Part shown: piece by piece, positions 49,323 to 60,622 of the stretch
Position numbering within the stretch: the stretch's first letter is position 1
Layout of the letters: each line of letters opens with the position of its first letter
NCBI GenBank assembly: GCA_019321725.1
Contig: CM033111.1
Coordinates: forward strand, 3,286,001 to 3,350,000
DNA: 64,000 nucleotides
Direction of reading: 5' to 3'
Origin: Paulownia fortunei
Lineage: Eukaryota; Streptophyta; Magnoliopsida; Lamiales; Paulowniaceae
Program-made: the position numbers and the translations under genes
The notes under the pieces: generated by a model
Databases searched by the model: none
What the model saw: the letters and a program-made list of their open reading frames with translations, nothing else
What the model was told of the DNA's origin: nothing

Positions 49323-52300
49323 ATGCTCAACACTTGTATTACTTCAACAATCTCACTAAGAACAAGAGGATCACTTTCATTTTCAACAAATGACTACTCA
49401 CATTGCTCAAATGAAAGACACCCTTTTCCCTATTCATCATCAAGACCATGTTGTTCTTGCTGTTCTAATCCGTTGTATAAAGTGCCCTTAAGCCCAAGTT
49501 ATTGCTGTGATTTATATGGATTGAGGCAATCCTCTTTAATTCAATGGTCACCTTATAGAAGACTGATTTCGGGTGGTTTTGATCGGTGTTATTATGCCCG
49601 GTCACCACTTTGTGATGTTGATGGAAGTTATTATTGTGATAAAGTTTGCAACTTTAGGGAGAAAAGTGTGGGTGGGAGAGAACGGGGATTGAGAAAATGT
49701 TTGGTATTTGAGGAAAGGAGTGGAAAGTATGATCTTGGGGGTGTTGATGAGGCTGAGGTTGTGCTTAGTTTGTTGACAGAGGATATTGGCGAGGAGTGTT
49801 TTCGTGTGACAAAGGAAACCAGAAGATTAGTGAAGAAACCGGTGGTGGAAAAGAGAGAGAATGGTGAGGTCAGCAACAAGTGTGCGAGTAAGAAGAAAAG
49901 ATTTGATCTGGGTGTTTTGGAGAGTGAGCCTAGGTGTGAGTTTGGATCGGTGGTTAGTTCAAGGAAGAGGGATAATAAAAGGAGAGAGGAAATAATTCGG
50001 AGGGAAGCAGAGAAGGAAGCTTTATTGAGGGAAGAAAATCAAAAAGTGATGTTACAGGAAGAACATAAGGATGCTTTGACAAATCGAACAGCAAGAGAAA
50101 AAGAAGAGACGGAGGCCTTGTTGAGAAAAGCGAGCCAAAAGGCCGAAGAACAACAAGAGAGAGAATATAGGTTAAGAGAACAGAATTGGAAGGTGAGGTC
50201 AAGGACAGAAGAGAGAGAAGATCTGTTGAGGAGGGAGGAGCACAGGCAGAAGGTGAAGAAAGATGGATCTAGTTGCTCTTCATATTACTCCTTCTCTTCA
50301 ACTGGTGATTATGAGAGTGAAAATGAAACTGAGCTTAGGGAAGGGCGATCTCTGGTAGACTTGTCGTGTGGTCATAAGAGGAATTCAAGGAGTAATGAAA
50401 TAGTTCACCAGGACGCTAGGAAAGAAGATCAGAGGCGTGATAATTATAGAGAAGACCATGGGGTGAGTTTGACAAAGAATAGCACAGCAAAAGAATTCTG
50501 TGCTGGATCAAGTATTGTTGAGTCTGACCTTAGAAAGAAATCAGAGAAGAAACTTGCTGATATATCAGTGGAAGAGATGGAGTCAAGAAAAGAAACCTTG
50601 CTAAAGGAATCAAAGTTTTCGATGGCACATGATAGCAATCATGAAAAGTTTTCTGATTATTATGTGAGCTATGATGATAGGAAGGTAAAATCAACTGGAG
50701 GCACGAAATTTGATGAAGAGAGGAGGCAACAGCTTATGCAAACAGGTGATGAAGTCTCAAGGCAATCTGAAACAAGGCTGAGGTATAAACAATTCGCGGA
50801 AATGCAGGATACCCACAGTGATGATGTCAGAAATTCTTATGGCTCTCAAAAAGTATACAGTGGCAAGGGTGAGATGTCTGCTAAAGTTGCAAGTCAGGAA
50901 AAAGTTGGAGAACATCGAGCTGCAGTTGCACTCAGTACCAGAGAGGATGAATATCAGAGGAATTTTCGTAAGGTTGCTGAAGTATCAAAAATTCAAGAGA
51001 TTGATATTAGAAAGACTTCCACTCAGCAAAGGTTTGAAACCAGTGTTAAGGAGGAAGACTACTCAACCAATATTCTTAGTTCAAATAATGATGCGGTGAA
51101 GCAACAACAACAATATGATGAAGTAAGTGGCCTGGTGGAATCAAGGGGGAAGTCCCAAAAGTTGACCAGAAGAGATGGTAAGTCAATTTCAAAAATGGAA
51201 TCAGATCAACTTATAAAACAAGAAAAGAACTTGAACTTAGCTTATGGCTCATCTTTAGAAACCAAAGAGACGCTCTCCCAGACACATGCCAAAATTATCA
51301 AGAGAGATAATTCCAGAAATGAATCTGATGAATTGACCAAAATATTAATCACTCACTCTGGAAAATCTGGTGCAACTTATGTAGACAATGGAAATAAGAC
51401 TAAATCAGAGACACCAGTTAGACCTCCATCTCATTTACCAGAAGGGTCAAAGGTTGGGATTGCTACCGATGACGTCGGTGATGGAAGTTTACAATTTGAT
51501 TCTGCTGCATTAAATGGACGTAACCTAGAGAGATCTCTCGCATTTCATGACGAAGCATATGGTGGGGCCAAAAGCAATAGTTCTCATGGACAGCCTTCAA
51601 ATTTAATCTCACATGAAGATGCAATTGGATCTGCTGCTCGATTAGAGAAATCCTCAACACACTATGTTGGTGAGTTTGTTGACCAGGTAAAAAATGAAAT
51701 TCTGAGTTCTGAAATCCAAAGGGAGAAGAAAACTTATGAAACTAAGTTTGTGCATGAGGAGCAACATCACCAAAAGAATTTAGTACAACATAGTTCTGGA
51801 GATTCTCATTCAAAGGAGCATGACTTAAGTCTTGATGATCAGCAGTCTGGAAGAAAGGGGCCTTCAGATGAAATGTGGAAGGTAGATGAACCATCTGTTC
51901 AGAAACTCTCAAAGGCAGAAGTCCAAGATAATGCAAGCAAAGCTGGAAATGCCATTGTAAAGAGAACTGGAAGGTCCTTGTGGAGTATCTTCGCAGATAT
52001 TGTTCATTTGCGGTGGTCCCCACATACTGAAAGCCACAGCTCAGGTAGAAAGACAGGTGGAAGAAGTTCACCCAATCAGTCCACGAGCAGTGAAACATGG
52101 TTTTCTGGTCACGAAGCAGAGGAAAATGAAGAGGCAACTGAAGGAAAGGAAGGGAGAAGCACTACACAAGGTTTATCTGGCAGTCATCAAGAACAAAGAA
52201 CCCACTCCCAAGTTGAAGAAGGTTCCAGCTCATCAGCTTTGAAGAGCCATCTAAAGCATGTGGGAATAAATGCACCATCTTCCTCAGTTGTTCTAGAAAG

Positions 52301-55300
52301 TGGTTCACCACCAATCAGCATCTCTTTGCCTTCCGGTGGAGAAATTTCTGAAGGAAGTTTTGGAGATACCTCTTCTGCAGCAGTAGTTGACTCCTCAATT
52401 CCTTTGCCTTCATTAAGGCTGCAGAGATCTCCTGCTGTGCGAGGGGTTTCAGAGGCTGGAGAAGCAAATGCATCTGACAGTGGCATGAGCGAGCAAGTAA
52501 ATACTGGATCAATGGAGCGACCAGAATCAGCGGTTAATGAGGGGGAGCTGAAACGAAGAAAGCTTCAGCGGAAAGACCAAGTCGTAAAAGATAGATTTGA
52601 TGAATGGGAAGAAGCATATAGGCTTGAAGCAGAGCAGCGAAAAATTGATGAAATGTTTATGAGACAAGCACTGTTGGAAGCCCAAAAAGCTGCTGACAAC
52701 TGGGAGGTGCCTGTGGGGGCTGTGCTAGTGCACAATGGAAAGATAATTGCTCGTGGGTGCAATCTGTAAGTAGTTTTCATTTGTTCTGTTTCTTTGTTCG
52801 TTATATGAAAGCTATGTTATTCATTATTGTGAATATTTCAGGGTAGAACAACTGCGTGACTCCACTGCCCACGCAGAAATGATATGCATACGGGAAGCTT
52901 CAAACATGCTCCGGACATGGAGGCTTTCAGTAATATCTCTTTCTCTGTCATTTAACATAATTTATCTGGTTAGCTCTGAATTTTATGATGGTGTTTGGTA
53001 TACAAATTGCCTGGATTTAGTTGGAAATAATGTGATATAGGTTGTTTTATCTTAGTTTGGTAACTGTAAGTCTAAAAGCAATTTTGGATTCTATTTGTCC
53101 CACAACTGGTCTAAATATGAATTATAAATCATCCCAGTTTGGAGTTTTAGATCTAACAGAATCCTGTTCTCATTTTATGTGAAAAGAAGACAATTGATAT
53201 ATTTATGAAATTACTTGGTGATTATTTTTTCTTTTGAAACCAATAAAAAAAAGTTATCTTTTACATTTTAATAATCGTTGCAATTATTTTATTCCATTGA
53301 GCCAAGCTCTGATCGAATGAAAGCTAGCTCACCTAAATCTTGTTTCAGTAATCAGATTAGGTAGAATTGGATCAAACCTAATGCGATCCTTGTTACAAAA
53401 TTTCCAAACTGATTCTAGAAGTCAAGATCTAATCTTGAATGAGAATATCATCAGTTACATTTCAATCTTCTTGTGATACTGGGGCACAATGTTTGTGATA
53501 ACATCATAGAGGCATATTTCACGCAAGGCTATAATAGTTGACCACTTGATGTAGAGAAAGCTATCGTCTAAAGTTAGCAACAACATCAGGTTTTTAGTTG
53601 CTAGTGTGGGGAAAGATAGAAATTGTGGGCAAAAAATCTGACCCAAGTTGTCTTGTTAAGGAGGCACCTGTTCACTGGTAGCTACCTGTTAGCTGTATAA
53701 AAGGTTGTCTAGGTATCCCTCGTATTACAATAATATGAATGAATGCATAGTGAATCTCTAGAATCGGAAATATTGACTATGAATCCCTTTAAACTAAGAA
53801 GTAATGGAGAATCAAGAAGGAAATGCTTCCTCACCAATTTATGTGATGAGACAACAACTAATTGACATATAACCTTGTCTCAGCAGAAATTTAAACAGTC
53901 AGCAACACCTCGCATACTTGTGTTCTGATTTACCATTGTGCTTGAGTTGGTGTAGTCATACTTGATGTGAAGTCAAATTATTTTCCTTCTTAGTTTTTCC
54001 TTTTGCTGAATAGTCTTTTCGTTTTTTTTTTCCTTCTCTGGGTATAGTGATGAGTTCTACCCATAATTCCAATGAAGGAATGGGAAATCAAAATATTATG
54101 AGATATTTTTAACTCAATATTCTGAACATGATTTTGATTTTTGAATTCTCACACAGTGATTCCATTGGATTTTATGATGTTGGTGTGAGCCAAAGTTAGA
54201 AAAAACAGTATCATAAGTATTGTTTCTGGGTCATAGTTTCGTTTTCCCGCTGCCCACAAGGAAAGCTTTTATTTAAAGACTAAGATCTTGAAACCCGAAT
54301 AACCTTTATTGCTCCTGGCAATGTTTTTTTTTTCAAAACAAATTTGTGTCCAAAGTTGCCAAGCTATGTCTAATACAATGTTTCTGTGTAACATCCAAGT
54401 TTGTTTTCATCTACAGGAAACTACACTTTATGTAACACTTGAACCGTGCCCCATGTGTGCTGGAGCAATACTTCAAGCTAGAATAGACATTGTTGTATGG
54501 GGAGCTCCTAATAAGCTTCTGGGAGCCGATGGCAGCTGGATTAGGCAAGTACCCAAAAGTTGATAATTGGTGTTTATACTTGGAGAAATCCTGAATATAT
54601 TTTGTAGCATGCTCTGCTCATGTTTTGTTTGGTTATAGTGCTTTCTTTTGCTAAATCTGGATTTTGATGCTCTTATGATAGCACAAGTATATTGAAGGAA
54701 CTACTATTTGCTGCTTATAAATGACAACGATTTGGTTTCAATATGTGCCTGCTGCTCATTCTGCCTTTTTCTCTGTTTCTTCTAGCTGGATTCAAGCCTG
54801 TGTGGTTTGACCACAGAATGGATTCTTATTTTATGGTTTAATGCCGCATGAAATTTAATGCAATAGAACCCCACTTTTCTCAGACTGCAGCAGCTGGGTC
54901 AGAGATTATGGCCTGTTTCAAACCTTTTATTCAGCTTTGAGATATTAATGCAACTTTTACTAAAAGTCTCACACTCAACAGTCAGCCATGTGTGTGTGTG
55001 TGTTGGGGGTGGGTGAATGTGTATGGTAGCTAATTTTTCCACCTCTTTGAACAGGTTAATCTTCTTTCCACTTTTATACGACCTCAATCTTGACTATAAT
55101 ATCTAAGCAGCCAGAGCTAAATTGAGTCCAGATACCAATGATCAATTAAATTAGTGGTCCAACTTCTTTCTCTACTTTAATTATGACTCTACCATTTCTC
55201 TATTCATGGCAGACTAACTGTCCACCAGAAACCACTCTTCTGCCCAAATTGACCACCATTTCCCTAAACATATAAAAGCAGCAATAACTTTCCACACTAT

Positions 55301-57517
55301 TCATAGAGCAAGTTCTAAGATAATTGTTACCCATCAAAGGCCTGAAATGTTAACTGTATCTGCTCATCAATTCCCCTTCCCCCACCCCCCTCTCAAAGGC
55401 TGTCCTTTTCTCATCAAACTTCATTTTTCTTAGACTCCCTTCGAGGGTGAAAGAGAAAATTAAATAAAATGACTCCTGTCATTGTCAAACGCTCATAACA
55501 GACACCATCGATTGAGATGCATTTCATGATACCTTCTAGAGCTGAAGAGCATACATGCAAACAGAAGATTGGAGATCATATCTAGCTAACCCAAACAGTT
55601 GAGCACTTGTGATATTTGATTGCTTTATCAATCCATTTCAATAACCAAACTTCTGATCTAAAGCATGTTAAATAACACCATACTATCAAATTCTTCTTTC
55701 TCGAGCATGCAAATCTCTTCAGACAAGTAGAAATTCGAATCTAACTCATGGAATTTGATGAGATCTTTTGAGTTAATAACATGAAATTTCAATTCAGGCC
55801 TCCAACAACGGTAATTCCACAAGTGGCACTTTGTTCTTTACATAAGTGAGCCATTAGCATATTTAAAGAATTTACACCCAAGTTTATAGGTTTATTGTTT
55901 CCAGCGGTCTCAATTCACCATCCAGTAGTGTTCCTTCAAAGTAGGTATATCTATTGTGAATGTAATTTTTCCTTCAAAATTGTATTCCTATTGTAAATGT
56001 TGTCACATGTTTTCGACGTACTGCTCATGTATTTTCCAATAATCTACAAGAAGGTAGCATCCACATTTGAAAGAATAATATTGTGGGATTATTGATAGAT
56101 GATGTGTACTTATCTGGCTTCCGAGAAAATTTATTTCTTGTGAACACAAGGTTTTTGCAATTCCTTGAAATCAACTACAGTTTCAGCCTAATCTATTCCC
56201 ATCTGGCACTCAATCTTAGAGATTGCTATACAGATTCTTCAAAATAAAAAAAATATTTAAAATGAGGGATCCTGCATTTCTTTCCCTTGCTCATTTTAGT
56301 TTATTACACCTGGTAAGGCTAGTTCTTTGATGTACTTTATGTAACTTCACATGTATTATCTTCAGCTTTTGCTGCCTATGATAATTAATTGAAATGCTGA
56401 GCTCCACTCCATCAGTTGATTGTCAATATTAGTATCTCAGCCTTTCAAGCCCAATATTCTCACTCCATATTGAAACAAGGACTTTCTCCCCGCCTGATCT
56501 AACCTCTTCTGTCTTTTGGTTTGGTATGGGAAACATTGCTCAGAATTTGTCATCTTCCCTACTTATTGTGGCAAGCTCATTGCACATGATATGTCCTCTT
56601 CCCTACTTATTCTGGAAAGCTCATTGCTCATGGTTCGTCTTTCCCTACTTATTGTGGAAGGCAGACACAATGCCATAAACAATCTCTAGAACTTCAATAT
56701 CTACCAGACGTTTCATATCTACAGCGATGATGCATACAATAATAACGCTGACATCTAGTTATGCTGTGTTGTGTATACTTAATGGTACCCATGGACATAA
56801 TGTTTCTAATGGGACAGGGTTGCTGAACTAAAATACGGCCAGTAAAGTGGAAGCAATTTTAGTTGTTCCGCTTGTATCTTCTGTTTAACAAGTTAGGTTA
56901 TTTGGAGATAGCCCACTTTAATATGCTGCGTCTTGTTTATCAGTGTCCCTTGAGTTTTTTTATTGTTTTTGCTTCTTTGGGGCGCATGTCTCTGAGAGTT
57001 GCCACATGAATGGTAACATACGGACATAATACATTAGTCATTACAGAATTAAGTTCATTCTGGTCTCCATCAGAATGTTGTTGCATTCATTTGTCATCTC
57101 CAACTCTCCTTGATTTATGCTATTATCGGATCTCTTTGTTTAATGCCTGATATGAAATGATTACAAACTGAATTATGATGTTACCCCTCCCACCTCCTTT
57201 CCTTTCTCTCTCACTCTAATACAACCTTGATCAACATTTCCAGGCTTTTTCCAAGTGGTGATGGAGGAAATGGCTTGGAACAAACTGATAAGCCAGCTGC
57301 TCCAGTTCATCCTTTCCACCCTAAGATAATTATTAGGCGAGGAGTACTGGCATCAGAGTGTGCAGATGCAATGCAACAATTCTTTAAGCTAAGGAGAAAG
57401 AAGGACAAGAAACCTGACACTCCCTCATCACCACCTTCATGCCTTCCCATTTCACACCATCCCTCTAAGTTCTTGGCAAAGATGCATGATGCCTTCAACC
57501 TCATGTTCTGTTTGTAG
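49323..57517 (+). CDS. TADA: tRNA(adenine34) deaminase, chloroplastic
   Basis: Four exons: 49323-52765, 52842-52929, 54417-54544 and 57244-57517, giving 1310 aa. TADA converts adenosine to inosine at the wobble position of plastid tRNA-Arg(ACG), which lets it read CGN codons. The deaminase domain lies at the C-terminus: [13 protein letters not shown] begins it near residue 1120, the zinc and proton-shuttle motif HAE is at 1158-1160, and PCPMC at 1187-1191 gives the two cysteine ligands. The roughly 1100 preceding residues are Lys/Glu/Ser-rich and largely disordered, as in the Arabidopsis protein, and start with a Ser-rich region suited to a plastid transit peptide. Exon 1 alone codes 1147 residues. 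Intron 3 (54545-57243) starts with GC, not GT. The C-terminal [12 protein letters not shown] and [13 protein letters not shown] match plant TADA. The start ATG is the first in this frame. Confidence 0.96.
53657..53760 (+). mobile_element. Possible LTR remnant in TADA intron 2
   Basis: From TGTTAAGGAGGCACC the segment runs through TATAAAAGG to TACAATAATATGAATGAATG. A TATA box followed by a poly(A)-like region within 50 bases is usual for copia-type LTRs. No second LTR, primer-binding site or retroviral-type protein frame was found, and the ends are unsure. Confidence 0.25.
54545..57243 (+). other. GC-AG intron 3 of TADA
   Basis: The donor reads ATTAG|GCAAGT and the acceptor TTTCCAG. AG|GCAAGT is the classic consensus of GC-AG introns. 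The only nearby GT donor (54549) would lead to a stop six codons into exon 4. Confidence 0.9.
56537..56663 (+). repeat. Three-unit 42-44 bp tandem repeat in TADA intron 3
   Basis: Each unit holds TTCCCTACTTATT followed by TGG and AAG-like blocks. TTCCCT landmarks lie at 56555, 56599 and 56641. Confidence 0.85.
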
Positions 57518-59501
57518 TTAACAGGACAATGCATTTTCCTTTCTTCAATCTATAAAATTATGCAAGTTCTTGTTCTGTATTATTTGATTGTAATTTGGTA
57601 GCATTTCTTTTTTTGGAGGATTAACATCATTGTTTCTGTGACATGGTGTATGGAAAGATATAAGCGGCACCAAGCCTGGTGATGGAATATTTTTGGTTTC
57701 TTTTCATTTATTTAACTGTCTTTATTTTGTTTTAATAGGCACCGTCATCTTTGATATTACATATCTTGATAGTGAATGCTAGGGAAGCAATGAACCTTCA
57801 GCGGGGCTATTGTACAAATTGTTACCATTGATGCTCGAGGGAATAATATGGCAAATGGCCAATAGATTATCCTTACACGGGCACTCTTCTTATGGGCATA
57901 AATGTGAGTGGAGTCCCATAAGAGAATCGAGTATTTGTCTGTATAATAGATAACATTCATCAGAAATATTATGATTTTGAGTTGCGATATCATTTTCTTG
58001 TAAAAGTTACTAGTTTTCTTTGCTGAAAATACTCACTCTGCCCTGTAGCTCATTTAGATTCCTTTTCTTTCTAGACGACAATGTGTAAAAGTTGGTGTAC
58101 CTTCAAGTGTTTCTTCTTCCTGGGCCTAAAAAGAGGTTGTTGAAGTTTGAGAGCATGATTCCTTAAGTATACTTGGAGACCTTTGTCCATTCTGGAAAAT
58201 GTCTCTCTTTGTAGGCAACGTACATGAGTTCTGGAGAACTTAAAAGGTTGTATTTATCTTTTTTTTTGTAATGAAATGTTAATCTCCATGGGATTTTTTT
58301 TGTAAATAACAAATGTCCTATTGAGTTTCACCCCCGAGTTGGACCTACCGCTTGGGATTCGGGGCTTGATATTTATGAGGGTCATTTTTTAATGGATCAT
58401 GAATTGATTATTGGTGGTTTTCCATTCAAAAATTTCACCAACATTCAAGCTGCTCTTCTCTTGTACCAAAAAGAAAGACAAAAAAAAAAAAAAAAAATGC
58501 AGTAGGAGATGTATTATTTGTTTTTAATGATTGAGACTTAATACCAAAGTCGGGTGCTTTGCCATAATCTGAATTTTGTTGAAACTGACAGTTTGGTTTA
58601 AGGTGTTTGCAATACAGTTGACACGTCTTGATCATAAGTAGGGACAATTAACTATGTTTTGATTCGTGTGATTGACTTTTTCAAATACCGTTATAAGTAT
58701 TAATGTTCACATACTTTTTCTTTAAAAAAAAAAATAATCTAGCATTATTTCGATTGGCAATGCCCATTTTGACAGTCTTTGACATTTTTTAATTGTATTA
58801 TTTAATGATTTATCATCAGTAAACAGATACTATAAACTTGTGTTAATTTAACTTTGTACATGTTCAAGGGCCAAAACAGGGGGGAAAAAGAAGAAATAAA
58901 TAGACAGAGCATCCTGTTTGTAAAAATGTAAAGCAAGTCCTTTCTGAATTATTTATTTGCAATTTACTTCTTTCCTCTTCAGTCATAAAAAAAGAGTTGC
59001 TTCAAGAAATATTGATTGGCAAATAAAATTGCTTAATGAAAACAGGTCCTTTTTTCTTGGTCTCCACAGCTTACCCTCATTTACCTTGCTTGCATGTGTA
59101 TAGCAGAAATGCATTTTCCTTTACTCTAAAGTAAGTTCACAAAGAATGACCAAAAAATATGATACAACAACTGAATGCATAAACCAATGTGTGATACTCT
59201 AAATATTATTACTGGCTGTCAAGGAATGATTTGATCTAATCAAACACTACATAGAAGATTGTTGCTTCTTGATAGCAACATATGACCAATAGTACTAATT
59301 TTCATAATGACTTGAATATTATTACCAAGACTGATGCATCTGGGGATGCAAATTTGAAGCCAATTAGCCATTAACCTCTCCAGTTGACAACAGATGGCAA
59401 ATAAGTAGAGAAGCTATAGCATTCATATGAAAACTACATTTCCCCTCATGACATGCCACCAAACTCTTCTCACTTCCAATATGTCTTATACACTTCTGAG
59501 T
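57518..59501. other. Region between TADA and the arabinogalactan gene
   Basis: The left part is the TADA 3' UTR. The rest is moderately AT-rich with A and T tracts (for example 58478-58497) and no supported exon. Confidence 0.6.
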
Positions 59502-59509
59502 TATAAATA
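59502..59509 (+). promoter_or_regulatory. TATA box of the arabinogalactan protein gene
   Basis: TATAAATA lies 45 bases upstream of the ATG at 59547. It falls inside the upstream open frame that starts at 59427, so that earlier ATG is probably not on the transcript. Confidence 0.6.
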
Positions 59510-59546
59510 CAGGTGCAAGTTCAAATCAACTCCAACCCTCTTCAAA

Positions 59547-60380
59547 ATGGCAACATTACTATGGGCTTGTCTTTCTTGCTTCTGCATTTTATTGATGACT
59601 GTTGATGCCCAAGCACCAGCAGCTTCACCTTCTAATACACCATCCACAACTCCACCTACTACACCAACTGCAGCATCACCACCAGCTGCAACTGTTGCCA
59701 CACCATCAGTCACCCCCACAACATCTCCATCAACTAAAGTTCCACCAACTTCAAGTCCAACCACCCCACCACCACTACCTCCACCAAGTCCACCTGTTGT
59801 AAGTCCATCCCAGCCACCAGCATTGCCACCTCCACCACCAACCATTTCACCACCAGCCATACCACCAGCTGTGCCTCCGCCACAAGCATCCCCAACACCA
59901 ACGCAGCAGCCACCACCAGCACCAACCCCTGCAATAAAGGCACCTGCACCAGCACCTGTGATACCCGCTCCAGTGCCACCGCCTCAGGCTCCACCAGTGC
60001 CAGCTCCAACACCATCTGTTGTGTCACCAGTCCCAGCACCAGCGCCTGGCAAGCACAAGAGAAGGAAGCACAAGCACAAGCATCATCATGCACCAGCACC
60101 AGCACCAACTATTCAAAGCCCTCCAGCACCTCCTACAGTTCAAGATACTGAGGAAACAACACCAGCACCCTCACCAAACCTAAATTTGGTAATGAAACTG
60201 GAATCATTTTAATACATTGTTTTATCAAATGTCTAAGCATCATATAGTTGCTCATTCCTCATCATTCAATTGCAGAATGGAGGTGTATCAATTTATCAGC
60301 ATGGAAGAAGAACTGGAGTGCAGGTGACCGCTGGATTGGCCCTGGCTACCTTTTTTGCTGTCACTGGCTTCTGTTCCTAA
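59547..60380 (+). CDS. AGP: Lysine-rich classical arabinogalactan protein (AGP17/18/19 type)
   Basis: Two exons, 59547-60188 and 60276-60380, code 248 aa. Residues 1-21 form a signal peptide ending VDA, followed by Gln22 (QAPAAS), the usual processed start of classical AGPs. Residues 22-168 are rich in Pro, Ala, Ser and Thr, with AP, SP, TP and PAPAP motifs that would be hydroxylated and carry arabinogalactan chains. A basic stretch at 169-181 (KHKRRKHKHKHHH) marks the lysine-rich subclass. A second AP-rich stretch follows at 182-210. The tail encoded by exon 2 ends in a hydrophobic segment (TAGLALATFFAVTGFCS) suited to a GPI anchor, which would place the protein on the outer plasma membrane. 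Without splicing, the frame would read VMKLESF and stop, losing this tail. The gene converges on the DNL gene; the stop codons are 242 bases apart. Confidence 0.9.
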
Positions 60381-60622
60381 CTTTGTATGGGACAAGCAGT
60401 CTCCTATAGATACACACAATGGGAACATTTTGGTATGAGAGAAAGGTGTATTGGCATACAGAAGAGGATCAGAGCATCATTGCATTTGCAACCATATGAT
60501 ATTCATTCTTTACCCCCAAACATTGTATTATCACTATATGAATATATAAAATTGTTTTATTTGTCATCACCCCACAAATACATTTTTGTTTAAAAAAATT
60601 GAAATTGAAAAGATACTGAGAC

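Noticed and set aside
49631..50202. Minus-strand frames within TADA exon 1
   Set aside because: They are shadows of the Lys/Glu-rich coding strand with Ser/Leu/Phe-rich translations and no domain.
54545..54550. Canonical GT donor for TADA exon 3 at 54549
   Set aside because: It changes the phase and gives a stop at 57259-57261, losing the conserved C-terminus. The GC donor keeps it.
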